NCBI RefSeq assembly: GCF_009189165.1
Contig: NZ_CP045118.1
Location: 2,542,001-2,606,000, forward strand
DNA from: Pseudomonas sp. SCB32
GTDB taxonomy: Bacteria > Pseudomonadota > Gammaproteobacteria > Pseudomonadales > Pseudomonadaceae
DNA length: 64,000 bases
Direction: 5' to 3'
This document shows, one piece after another, positions 50,727-59,505 of the stretch. Position 1 is the first letter of the stretch. Each line of letters starts with the position of its first letter. The notes below the pieces were generated by a model. That model had not been told where the DNA came from. It saw nothing but the letters and a program-made list of their open reading frames with translations, and did no database searches. Made by a program: the position numbers and the translations under genes.

Positions 50727-51847
50727 GGCCGCAGCTCCTGGGCGACGCGCGAGTCGGCCTCGCGGCGTTGCGCGCGGGTGTCCACCTCGACCACCACCGA
50801 GAGGCCGGGGCGCAGGTCGCCGAGCTTGCCGTCCGCCGCGTCGAGGTGCACCCGCACCGGCACGCGCTGGACGATCTTGGTGAAGTTGCCGGTGGCGTTC
50901 TCCGGCGGCAGGATGCTGAACTGCGCACCGGTGGCCGGCGCCAGGCTGTCCAGATAGCCGTGGAAGACCTTGCCCGGCAGGATGTCGGCCTCGATGGTCA
51001 CCGCCTGGCCGGCCTGCATGTGCGCCAGCTGGTCTTCCTTGAAGTTGGCGTCCACCCACAAGCCTTGCGCGGGCACCACCGCGAGCAGCTGAGTGCCGGC
51101 GCTGACGTAGCCGCCGATCCGTCCGCGGCGGTTGCCGATATAGCCATCCACCGGCGCGCGCAGTTCGGTGTAGCCCACGTCCAGCTGGGCCCGGTCGCGT
51201 TCGGCGACGGCCTGTTCCAGGGCGGCCTGGGCCTGCTGCCGCTGGCTCTGGATCACGTCGAGCTGACGGCGCGCGGCGAGCAGCGTGGCGCGGGCCTTGT
51301 CGCTGTTGGCGCGGGCGGTCTTCCAGCTGGCGTCGGCGCGCTGCGCGGCCTCCACCGACACGGCATTGGTACGCACCAGGGTGGCGTAGCGGCGCTGGTC
51401 GTCGCGGGTGCGGGTTTCCTCGGCGCTGGCGGCGTCGATTTCCGCCTGGCTCTGGCGGATCAGCGCGTCCTGCAGCGCCGCCTGGGCATCGACGTTGACC
51501 AGCAATGCCTGTTCGGCGTGCACCGCGCCTTCGGCCTTGGCCAATGCTGCGCGGTAATCGCGGTCGTCGATGCGCGCCAGCAGGTCGCCGGCATGGACGA
51601 ACTGGTTGTCGTTCACCAGCAGTTCGGTGATGTAGCCGGCCACCCGCGGGCTGATGACGGTGACGTCGCCGCCGACGTAGGCATCGTCGGTCTTCTCCAG
51701 GAAGCGGGCGTTGAGCCACCAGTGGCCGGCATAGGCTGCGACGCCGAGCAGCGCCGCGCTGGCGATGGCCAGCTTCAGTGCCTTGCGCGATCGGGGTTTG
51801 GCCGTGTCGGCGGCCGGGGTGACGACAATGGAGGCGGGCTGGTTCAT
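50723..51847 (-). CDS. HlyD/EmrA-family membrane fusion protein
   Basis: A 374-residue periplasmic adaptor: one N-terminal membrane anchor (ALKLAIASAALLGVAAYAGHWWL), a first lipoyl half-motif (TDDAYVGGDVTVISPRVAGYITELLV), a long alpha-helical hairpin rich in Ala/Gln (about residues 105-210), and a second lipoyl half (YTELRAPVDGYIGNRRGRIGGYV) followed by beta-barrel. It links the DHA2 pump to an outer-membrane channel. The ATG at 51847 starts right before the anchor; a longer in-frame start overlaps the regulator gene. Confidence 0.9.
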   Translation of the reverse strand: MNQPASIVVTPAADTAKPRSRKALKLAIASAALLGVAAYAGHWWLNARFLEKTDDAYVGGDVTVISPRVAGYITELLVNDNQFVHAGDLLARIDDRDYRAALAKAEGAVHAEQALLVNVDAQAALQDALIRQSQAEIDAASAEETRTRDDQRRYATLVRTNAVSVEAAQRADASWKTARANSDKARATLLAARRQLDVIQSQRQQAQAALEQAVAERDRAQLDVGYTELRAPVDGYIGNRRGRIGGYVSAGTQLLAVVPAQGLWVDANFKEDQLAHMQAGQAVTIEADILPGKVFHGYLDSLAPATGAQFSILPPENATGNFTKIVQRVPVRVHLDAADGKLGDLRPGLSVVVEVDTRAQRREADSRVAQELRP

Positions 51848-51858
51848 GGCGGCTACCG

Positions 51859-52323
51859 TCAGGCGTGGGTGGGGGAAAGCAGAGCGCCGTCGCGACGGCG
51901 AATCTGGTGCTGCGGGCCGATGGGCTCGCCGCTGTTGGCGTCGACCAGGGCGATCTGCACCGGCTGGCCATTGCGCGTATCGATCAGTTGCACGGCGTCG
52001 GTTCCGGCGGCGGCGTGACGCTTGCCCCACTGCAGCAGGGTCAGCAGCACCGGACGAAGTTCGCGGCCGGCGTCGGTGAGCAGGTACTCGTAGCGCGGCG
52101 GGTGGTCGTTGTAGCGGCTGCGCTCGAAGAGGCCGCTGTCGACCAGGGCGCGCAGCCGGCGGGTCAGCACGTTGCTGGCGATGCCCAGGTTGGCGCTGAA
52201 CTGCTCGAAGCGGTTGGAGCCGTAGAAGGCTTCGCGCAGGATCAGCACGTTCCAGCTGTCGCCGACCAGGTCCAGGGCCTGGGCGACGGGGCAGGGCATG
52301 TGGTCGAAGCGGCTTCTGCGCAT
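51859..52323 (-). CDS. HxlR-family transcriptional regulator
   Basis: A 154-residue winged-helix regulator: CPVAQALDLVGDSWNVLILREAFYGSNRFEQF has the family-defining Cys and GDSW region, followed by LGIASNVLTRRLRALVDSGLFERSRY (recognition helix) and the wing YEYLLTDAGRELRPVLLTL. It precedes the efflux genes on the same strand with 11 bases of spacing, so it probably controls them and itself, commonly as a repressor or redox/electrophile-sensing regulator in this family. Confidence 0.9.
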   Translation of the reverse strand: MRRSRFDHMPCPVAQALDLVGDSWNVLILREAFYGSNRFEQFSANLGIASNVLTRRLRALVDSGLFERSRYNDHPPRYEYLLTDAGRELRPVLLTLLQWGKRHAAAGTDAVQLIDTRNGQPVQIALVDANSGEPIGPQHQIRRRDGALLSPTHA

Positions 52324-52337
52324 GGTGGTGAACCTAT

Positions 52338-52433
52338 TTAGATTAATATCATCATGTAATAGGGGCGCTCTGAAACGGCCTCTGCAAAGCGGAGGACAAA
52401 GCGCTTTGGCTAAATATTATGGTTGTAATCTAA
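52338..52433. promoter_or_regulatory. AT-rich control region of the HxlR-efflux operon
   Basis: In an AT-rich patch, TTAGATTA (52338-52345) and its exact reverse complement TAATCTAA (52426-52433) are 80 bases apart, with TAATATCATCATGTAAT and TAAATATTATGG inside. These are plausible HxlR operators and promoter elements. The rest of the 52324-52676 gap shows no gene. Confidence 0.5.
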
Positions 52434-52676
52434 TCCGGTGACTTGCTTTGCGCAAGTGACTCCGGCGACAGGAGACGAACGGCAGAGGGGCTTTCGGGTG
52501 CTCGCTGGAGCGTCCCGACATCGTCGAGCACGGTGAGCACCCCATCTACTTCCGGGTCGATTTGTTCTTCTGACGGATGAGGATGTGTCAGACGGCAAGT
52601 TGGGAAAGCACCGGCTCGGCTAAAAAATGACCTGAAGCTAGTGTTCGCGTCCCGGTTCCGTGACGAGACGCGCAAA

Positions 52677-54713
52677 ATGGACATTCGCCAGCCCGCCTGC
52701 AAACTGATTGCCAGCGTCTTGTCTGGCCTGCTGATCCTCAACCCCCTCGTCGCGGCAGCGGCCGAGCTGGCGGTGGATGCGGCGGCGGGCGGCAATACCC
52801 AGCTGGGTGTGGCGGGCAATGGCGTGCCGGTGGTGAATATCGCCACGCCCAATGGCGCGGGTCTGTCTCACAATAAATTTTCCGACTACAACGTCGGCCA
52901 GAACGGCCTGATCCTCAACAACGCCACCGGCAAGACCCAGTCCACCCAGCTGGGCGGGATCATCATCGGCAACCCGAACCTGAAGGGTGCCGCCGCTACC
53001 AAGATCCTCAACGAGGTCACCGGGGCCAATCGCTCGCAGCTGCGCGGCTACACCGAGGTCGCCGGCCAGTCGGCCCATGTGATCGTCGCCAACCCGCACG
53101 GCATCACTTGCAACGGCTGCGGTTTCATCAACACCCCGCGCGCCACCCTCACCACCGGCAGGCCGGTCCTCAACGGCGGGCGCCTGCAGGGTTATGACGT
53201 CGACGGCGGCGAGATCGCCATCGAGGGCGCCGGCCTCAATGCCGGCAACCTCGACCAGTTCGAGCTGATCACCCGCAGCGCCAGACTCAATGCCGAGCTG
53301 TACGCCAACCAGCTGACCGTGGTGACCGGCCGCAACCAGGTGGACGCCGAGACCCTCGCCGCCAGCGCCAAGGCCGACAACGGCAGCGCCAAGCCGCAAC
53401 TGGCCATCGACAGTTCGGCGCTGGGTGGCATGTACGCGGGAGCCATCCGCCTGGTGGGCACCGAGCAGGGCGTGGGGGTGAAGCTGGCCGGCAACCTGGC
53501 CGCCAGCGCCGGCGATATCCAGCTCGATGCCAACGGCCAACTGAGCCTGGCCCAGACCAGCACTGTCGGCAGCCTGCGTGCCAAGGCGCAGGACATCGCC
53601 GTCACAGGCCCGGCCTACGCGGCGGGGGCGGTCGAACTGACGGCCAACGGACAATTGAGTAACAGCGGCCAACTGGCGGCGGGCTCCCGCGTGCAATTGC
53701 AGGGTGCCCAGGTCAGCAACAACGGCATCGTCGAAGCCGGGGTCAACTCGGACAACAGCCGCAACACCCAGGGCGACGTGGCGATCAACAGCCAGACCCT
53801 GCGCAACAGCGGCAGCGTGGTCGCCAGCCGCAACCTCGATATCAGCGCCAGCGGCGCCCTCGACAACCCGGTTGGCAGCCTGCGCGGGGCCAACACCACG
53901 CTCAGCGCCACCACCCTGAACAACAACCAGGGCCGCGTGCTGGCTGCCAACGCCCTGAGCCTCTCCGGCCAGCAACTGAGCAATATCGGCGGCCAGGTCG
54001 GCGCGCCGTTCATCCAGGTCCGTGGCGGCGCGCTGGACAACCGCTTCGGCCTGTTCAGCGCCGAGCAGTCACTCAACCTCGACCTGGCCAGCCTCGACAA
54101 CCAGCAGGGCACCCTGTCCAGCCGGGGCACGTTGGCGGCCCAGGTCAGCGGCACGCTGGACAACAGCCAGAACGGCAAGCTGATCAGCGAAGGCGCGCAA
54201 CACCTGCGCGCGGGCCAGCTGAGCAACCAGAGCGGCGGGCGGGTCTCGAGCCGTGGCCCGCTCGATGTCCAGGCCAATGCACTGGACAGTCGCGGCGCCT
54301 TGAACCTGCGTGCCGCCAGCGTCGACAACAGCGCGGGCCGTATCGCCAGCGATGGCCTCCTGCACTGGCAGGGCGACAGCCTGGTAAACCGCGCGGGCAG
54401 CCTGGTCGGGCAGGGCGGCCTGAACCTCGATGGCCGCAGCCTGGACAACAGCCAGGGCGGCCAATTGCTCAGCGAAGGCGCCGTGAACCTCAGCGCCGCC
54501 CAGGTCGACAACCGTGCCGGCACGCTTTCCAGCGCGGGCGCCGTGACTGTCATCAGCACCACCCTGAACAACCTGGGCGGCAAGTTGGTCACCGACCGCA
54601 CGCTGAACGTTGCCGCGCACAGTCTCGACAACCGTCAGAGCGGCGTAATCAGTGCCAAGGGCGCGCTCGACCTGCGTGGCGATAGCCGGCGCAGCCGGAG
54701 CGGCTACCGGTGA
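52677..54713 (+). pseudogene. Truncated CdiA/filamentous haemagglutinin, N-terminal TPS part
   Basis: A 678-residue product from the ATG at 52677 is the exported N-terminal part of a two-partner-secretion protein. It has a signal peptide (LIASVLSGLLILNPLVAAAAE), a TPS domain with NGVPVVNIATPNGAGLSHNKF, NPNL and VANPHGITCNGCGF motifs, then FHA repeats of the LDNSQGG/LSNQSGG kind. It stops abruptly in a different frame from the toxin end that follows, where thousands of residues of FHA repeats and a pretoxin region would be expected. No cdiB transporter gene is adjacent. An internal deletion joining the two ends of the gene, with frameshift near 54690, explains this. Confidence 0.8.
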
Positions 54714-55788
54714 ACTGATCGCTGCAAGCCTCTACCCGAACAAGAGTCCTCAAGACCTGACGGAATCTGAGCGGCAGATCGTCTCCGCGCTCTCCACCCT
54801 GGCAGCGGGGATTGCAGGTGGACTGGCGACCGGCGATAGCGCTGGTGCGGTGGCGGCAGCGGGCGCTGGGAAGACGGCGGTGGAGAATAACTTCCTGAGC
54901 GGCAACCAAGTCAAAGCGTTTGACCAAGAAATGCAGGAATGCACGAAGGTCGGCGATTGTCAGAAGGTTATTGAAAAATATGTTTCTCTGAATGAAGAAA
55001 ATCGTCAGAAAATGAAGCTGCAATGCGAGAAAAATCCTGTGGCTTGCGCCGACTATACCAAGGACTTGGTAAAGACAGGCTTGTATACGGCAGATGCCTC
55101 ATTGCCGGCCTTCTTCGGTGGTATTGAAAATGAGAACGTCAGGATGATGGTCCAGTATGAGAATGGTCAGGACTTGCAGTACATAAATAATCATACCGAT
55201 ACGCTGTCGAAAGCCTTGGCCTTCGCCTCGCAGACTGAGAATTTCATGTTGCTGTCTGGCGGCTTGGTGAACCTGACCAACGCATCAACCAAGTCCATTG
55301 CAACCGGTGTGGGACTAGGGATGGTCGCTAATGGTGGCGTACAGCTTGCGACGGGGAATACAGGCGATAAATTCGACTGGGTAGGCTTTATGGCTTCTGG
55401 TGTAACTGGCGGAATGTCTGCTGGTCAGTCGCTGACGCCTACAGTGCAGACCAATATGGGTGGAGCTTATATTGCAAGTCAGCTCAATGGGCAGAACTCT
55501 GTGAATTCTGTACTTGGCGCTGCTGCTGGGTCTGCGCTGGGCTTCGGGTTGGGAAGTGCCATTGCAGGTAGGCTTGAGGGGGATATTGTTAGTAGGTATT
55601 TTGGTTTGGGTGGTAATAGCGCTAATGCGCTTAAGTATTCGGAGGTTCCACTCTTCCCTGGCTCTTACCTGCTTAGAGAAACGAGTATGAGCGCAGCTCC
55701 AGGGATTTCTGGGGGTATATTTGGTGGGATGGGATCTGAATATTCAAACTACTTGCTTCTGGAGAATTTAAAGAATAGGGGTAACTAA
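54652..55788 (+). pseudogene. CdiA C-terminal remnant: VENN pretoxin motif plus CT toxin region
   Basis: The frame enters from the deletion junction (recognisable CdiA sequence begins around IAGAAGAATGELIAASLYPNK, about 54685) and continues through ESERQIVSALSTLAAGIAGG to TAVENNFLSG, the VENN boundary that separates pretoxin from toxin. The ~290-residue C-terminal module has a Cys-containing segment (QECTKVGDCQKV, QCEKNPVACADY) and a Gly/Ala-rich end (GAAAGSALGFGLGSAIAGR) of membrane-insertion character. It is out of frame with the N-terminal part, so the toxin cannot be delivered as a normal CdiA. Lower GC in the toxin part suggests acquired sequence. No known nuclease motif is recognised. 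Confidence 0.75.
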
Positions 55789-56025
55789 GTGTTGATAGTT
55801 AGAAGAGTTCTCCTCCTTTTGTTTCTGGTAGTCACGTACTTTGTTGGTGGCGCTTTACTTGCCGCCTTCCTGCAATTTGTACATTCGGTGAGTGTCGATT
55901 CTAATGGGGGGTTCTCTATAGATTACGAGTTATTTGACATGTATATGATCTTGAAGATGGGGTGTGTTGGTGGGGTGGTTGCGGGGATTGGAACATGGTT
56001 TATTTACATAAATGGTCGTCATTAG
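55789..56025 (+). CDS. Small membrane protein, candidate CDI immunity protein
   Basis: A 78-residue protein starting at a GTG directly after the toxin-end stop, with AGGGG eight bases upstream. Two hydrophobic segments (VLLLLFLVVTYFVGGALLAAF and MGCVGGVVAGIGTWFIYI) flank a polar loop. Position immediately after a CdiA-CT is that of cdiI, and membrane immunity proteins are the rule for membrane-active CDI toxins, which fits the Gly-rich toxin end. No sequence family is recognised; AT-richer codon use matches the toxin region. Confidence 0.6.
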   Translation: MLIVRRVLLLLFLVVTYFVGGALLAAFLQFVHSVSVDSNGGFSIDYELFDMYMILKMGCVGGVVAGIGTWFIYINGRH

Positions 56026-56086
56026 TGTTGTGTCCCGTTGTCTGTCCCGTCCAAGCGTTGTCCCGTCCAAGTGTCCAAACCAATTT

Positions 56087-56112
56087 CCCCGCCAGTTGGC
56101 GGGGTGGTTTTT
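56087..56112. terminator. Rho-independent terminator after the immunity-like gene
   Basis: CCCCGCC and GGCGGGG form a 7-bp stem around AGTT, followed by TGGTTTTT. Just before it, TGTCCCGTCCAAG-like words are repeated three times (56034-56077). Confidence 0.75.
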
Positions 56113-56279
56113 CGTGAGCGGATCGCCGAAATCCCGTGTCGCTACCTTCCGCCTGTCGGTTTTTCGACTGACTTTCTCTGTGTAAAAGCCTCGATTTCCT
56201 GAGTTTTCCGCTGCCTGGTCAGCCGAATTCACCTGTTCCGTGGACAGGTGATGTTCCTTTTGCGGCAATCCGGTGTCGG

Positions 56280-57176
56280 CTATCCGCTCAGATAAAAACC
56301 GGTAAGCAATCCCTCCCAGGCTTCGAACCATTCCACTCGTTTCGGTATTCGCTGGTAAGGATCGACCCCGCTCCAGGCTTCCAGTGGTGTTCGTCCATTC
56401 AGGCTCTGATGCGGGCGCACCGCGTTGTACCAGAAGCCGAATGTCTGCAACGCGGTCTGCAACTGCTCGCCATTTGCTACGTGCCATTGATCCAGCTTGC
56501 GTTTGAGCGTGCCGAATAACCGCTCGATTCTGCCGTTCTGCCAGGGACAACCGACTTCGCTGCGCTGGTGGCGAATGCCGGCCCACCTCACTACTTGAGT
56601 AAAAACCTTCCCGGTAAACACGCGCTCATTGTCTGTGCGAATCGCTTGGGGTTTGCCGTATTGCCCGATGGCCAGGAATAGATACTCCAGTAGCGTCCAG
56701 GCGGATTTGTCCGGTAACGCTCGCAGATCGAGTAGCCGGCGGGTGCCGTGATCGATCAGGCCAAGGATGTTGTGACGTTGCCCGTGGATATCCTGCTTGC
56801 CCGTCAGGTCCAGTGCCCACACGGTGTTTCGTATGGAGGTGCTTGGTTTGAGTCTTCGAAGCTCTCGTCGTTTGCACTCCACGGCATAGCGCTCACGACG
56901 CAGCATATAGGCGACAAAGGATTTGCTGACGGTTATCTGCCGCCGTTGGGCATGCAACCGATTGAAGGTATCGGCCATCCGCCGGCACCCCGCAGTGGGC
57001 ATCAGCGCCTTGAGCCGAATCAGCTCGTCGATGATCCACGCGGGTTTGCGTGCCGTGCGGATGGACGCTTTCGCCTGGGGGTGTTTCCAGCCCTCACGTT
57101 TCTCCTGCCGCACGGGTCGCCAAAACACGATCAACCACCGTCGCAGGACACACCATAACCACTGCCACCACGTCAC
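56280..57176 (-). CDS. Integrase-core (rve) transposase, IS3/IS481-like
   Basis: A 298-residue DDE recombinase with catalytic Asp123 (VWALDLTG), Asp182 (IRTDNERVF) and Glu218 (NGRIERLFG), spaced D-35-E as in retroviral-type integrases. An N-terminal helix-turn-helix-like region (GCRRMADTFNRLHAQRRQITVSKSFV) precedes the core, and the NAVRPHQSLNGRTPLEAW end is typical. No clear terminal inverted repeats or target duplication were found, and an orfA is not recognisable, so this may be a solitary or decayed element. Such genes often accompany CDI/Rhs toxin loci. Confidence 0.85.
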   Translation of the reverse strand: MTWWQWLWCVLRRWLIVFWRPVRQEKREGWKHPQAKASIRTARKPAWIIDELIRLKALMPTAGCRRMADTFNRLHAQRRQITVSKSFVAYMLRRERYAVECKRRELRRLKPSTSIRNTVWALDLTGKQDIHGQRHNILGLIDHGTRRLLDLRALPDKSAWTLLEYLFLAIGQYGKPQAIRTDNERVFTGKVFTQVVRWAGIRHQRSEVGCPWQNGRIERLFGTLKRKLDQWHVANGEQLQTALQTFGFWYNAVRPHQSLNGRTPLEAWSGVDPYQRIPKRVEWFEAWEGLLTGFYLSG

Positions 57177-57314
57177 CGCACACCTCTTGCCTGAGCGAAG
57201 GCGGTAGTGAAGAGCAGGGCCTTGTCATACAGCGGCTTACCGTGGCGTAGGTACTTTCCCGGAATATGCGTGATGGGTCGTCAGGCGCCATAGGTGACTT
57301 CGATGAATAGAAAA

Positions 57315-57336
57315 ATCCCCGGCGAGTGCCGGGGAT
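57315..57336 (-). terminator. Rho-independent terminator for the DUF gene
   Basis: ATCCCCGGC and GCCGGGGAT pair perfectly around a four-base loop; on the minus strand the stem is followed by TTTTTC. It lies about 60 bases past the stop of the small gene at 57398. Confidence 0.85.
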
Positions 57337-57397
57337 TGAGTTCATCTCACTGCGTCAGACGCCCTCGTCTCTGCTCGTGATCAGCCTGGTACAACGA

Positions 57398-57685
57398 CTA
57401 CGCATCGGAAACCAGCAAGAGCAGCGCGCGGCTGATCTGGAAGACGTTGCGGATCGGCATATCGTCCTGATTGATCCTTTCCAGCACGACCAACAACTCG
57501 ATGACCGCACCGAGACGATCTTCCGCCGCGTCGAACAAGGCATCGGCGGGCGCATCCGTTTTCAGGAACAGCGTGGCGTCGCGGGGGAAGTAGCTGTGTT
57601 GTGACGTCGTTGCCAGCGGGATGAAGCCGTGGCTGGTGGTGCGTTCAGTTATAGCGGGGCGTGACGTATCATTGGCGTTAGCCAT
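57398..57685 (-). CDS. Small DUF3077/DUF6124-like Pseudomonas protein
   Basis: A 95-residue protein with a polar N-terminus and a helical core (LKTDAPADALFDAAEDRLGAVIELLVVLERIN then FQISRALLLLVSDA). The A-x-x-AL-x-x-A-x-x-x-L pattern recalls short Pseudomonas proteins grouped as DUF3077/DUF6124, of unknown function. AGGAGCTGAAT provides a good ribosome site before the ATG. It is monocistronic, with its own terminator. Confidence 0.6.
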   Translation of the reverse strand: MANANDTSRPAITERTTSHGFIPLATTSQHSYFPRDATLFLKTDAPADALFDAAEDRLGAVIELLVVLERINQDDMPIRNVFQISRALLLLVSDA

Positions 57686-58038
57686 ATTCAGCTCCTAGAT
57701 AGCTGCTTGTGGTTAGCGGGCTCAAGGTGTTGACGCACCTTGGGCCCGCGTCGTTTGTGTCCTGCGTAACTTCCTTTCTCTTTCCTTTCCTACCTGTCCA
57801 CGCCGTCCGGCGTTTCGGGATTCTGTTGCCTGTCGCGGTTCATTTCCGAAAGCGATCGTGACGGCAAAATTCAATAATGAGCTGCTTAAAGCGAGTAACG
57901 TGCGTCTATTTTATAAGATCGTGCCGATCTTGTTTCGCCTTCGGGTACGACTCCGCCACGTCACTCAGGTTCTTGGGAAATGGCTGACCTGGCCTGGAGG
58001 AGGGGCCGACAGGAGCGAGCGGCACCGGCATCGATTCC
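57686..58038. other. Intergenic stretch without a recognised gene
   Basis: About 350 bases upstream of the small DUF gene and downstream of the ABC permease gene. It includes an AT-rich part (57860-57925, AAAATTCAATAATGAGC and TTTTATAAGATC) that probably holds the DUF gene promoter. No repeat or RNA gene was recognised. Confidence 0.4.
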
Positions 58039-58722
58039 TTATATGCACCTTTGCTGTTTATCGGTAAACAGCGCCGCCAGCAGGTCCAGCGCCGAACACA
58101 ACACGAAGTAGAGCAGGGCGACGAACAGGAAGACTTCCGTGGGATGCACCATCACCCGGTTGCTCACCTGGGTGGCGACGAAGGACAACTCGCCGACGCC
58201 GATCACGTAGGCCAGCGAGGTGTCCTTGATCAGCGAGACCCACTGGTTGAGGAAGGACGGCAACATGATCGGCAGCGCCTGCGGCAGGATCACCAGGCGC
58301 AGCACCTGCCAGGGCCGCAGGCCGAGGGCGCGGGCGGCGTCCCACTGGCCCTTGGGCAGGCTCTCGATGCCGGCGTGCACCGAGTGGGCGAGATAGGCGC
58401 CGCCGATCAGCGACAGCGCGCAGACCACCGTGCCCAGCGCCGGCACGTCGATGTGCAGGACGATGGGCAGCAGGAAGTAGGTCCAGAAGATCAGCATCAG
58501 CACCGGGATGGCGCGGAAGAATCCGAGGAACGCCACCAGCAGCAGGCGTGGTTTGCCGCGCAGCACCGAGAGTGCGACGCCCAGCGTAAGGCCGAGCACC
58601 GCCGAAGCGATGCCCGAGGTCAGCGCGAGAATCACGGTCAGCGCCGCGCCGCCCAGCGGACCGTCGGGATAGGCGCCCAGGAGGAAGTAGGACAGGTTGT
58701 CCTGGATGACGGTGAAATCCAT
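58039..58722 (-). CDS. Amino-acid ABC transporter permease
   Basis: A 227-residue inner-membrane permease of the His/Glu/Gln/Arg/opine family (HisM type). It has about five membrane segments and the EAA coupling motif GQWDAARALGLRPWQVLRLVILPQALPIMLPSFLNQW that docks the ATPase. It forms a heteromeric channel with the permease encoded immediately upstream; the start lies one base after that gene's stop. No ATPase gene is adjacent. Confidence 0.92.
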   Translation of the reverse strand: MDFTVIQDNLSYFLLGAYPDGPLGGAALTVILALTSGIASAVLGLTLGVALSVLRGKPRLLLVAFLGFFRAIPVLMLIFWTYFLLPIVLHIDVPALGTVVCALSLIGGAYLAHSVHAGIESLPKGQWDAARALGLRPWQVLRLVILPQALPIMLPSFLNQWVSLIKDTSLAYVIGVGELSFVATQVSNRVMVHPTEVFLFVALLYFVLCSALDLLAALFTDKQQRCI

Positions 58723-58723
58723 G

Positions 58724-59437
58724 TCAGGCTCCCTGGCGATAGCGGCGGGTCTGCTGGAGCGCCTGGCCCAGCGCCTCGATCAGCGCGATGGCGCCGATGT
58801 ACAGCAAGGTGGCGATGCCGAAGGCCTGGAAGGTCTTGAAAGTCTGCGTCTCCACCTGCCGCGAGGCGTAGGACAGCTCGGCAAGCCCGATGGCCATAGC
58901 TAGCGAGGAGTTCTTCAGCGCGTTCATGTATTGCCCCATCAGCGGCGGCAGCGCGGTGCGCAGCGCCTGCGGCAGGATCACCCAGCGCCACACTTGCAGC
59001 GGCCGCAGCCCCAGCGCCATGCCGGCCTCGCGTTGCTGAGGGCTGACCGAGGCGATGCCGGCGCGGAACTCCTCGGCGATGAAGGCGGTGGTGTAGAGCG
59101 TCAGGCCCCAGGCGGCAGCGAGGAATTCGAAGGACGGCCAGCTCAGCCCGCCCAGTTCATGGGGCGTGTTGAGCCAGACCACGAAGTCTTCCGGCAACAG
59201 TGCCGGCACGCCGAAGTACCAGAAGAACAGCTGCACCAGCAGCGGCGTGTTGCGGAACAGCGCCAGGTAGGCCCGCGCCGGCCACGCCAGCCAGCGGGAT
59301 TTCGCCTGCCGGGCCACGGCCAGCGGCGCGCCGAGCCCGGTGGCAAGAGCGCAGCAGAACAGGGAAATACCCAGGGTGAGCAGGAAGCCGTCGAGCAGCC
59401 AGCTCAGGTAGGTTTGGGCGAGCGGTTCGCCGAACAT
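58724..59437 (-). CDS. Amino-acid ABC transporter permease
   Basis: A 237-residue permease of the same polar amino-acid family, with FRNTPLLVQLFFWYFGVPALLP and the EAA loop QREAGMALGLRPLQVWRWVILPQALRTALPPLMGQY. It pairs with the second permease downstream and receives substrate from the periplasmic protein encoded upstream. The substrate is probably glutamate, aspartate or a related compound judging by family. Confidence 0.92.
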   Translation of the reverse strand: MFGEPLAQTYLSWLLDGFLLTLGISLFCCALATGLGAPLAVARQAKSRWLAWPARAYLALFRNTPLLVQLFFWYFGVPALLPEDFVVWLNTPHELGGLSWPSFEFLAAAWGLTLYTTAFIAEEFRAGIASVSPQQREAGMALGLRPLQVWRWVILPQALRTALPPLMGQYMNALKNSSLAMAIGLAELSYASRQVETQTFKTFQAFGIATLLYIGAIALIEALGQALQQTRRYRQGA

Positions 59438-59505
59438 CGTGAGAGTCCATCAGAGGGAAGAACGACAACGCCCCACGAGGTGGGGCGTGCGGTGACGCGC
59501 TGGGA

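Noticed and set aside
56034..56077. Three TGTCCCGTCCAAG-like words as a CRISPR-like array or IS terminal repeat
   Set aside because: Only three short, irregularly spaced words without spacers; no matching inverted end was found on the other side of the transposase.
57094..57345. Minus-strand 83-codon frame upstream of the transposase
   Set aside because: No ribosome site or motif; it overlaps a terminator and the transposase start and looks incidental.
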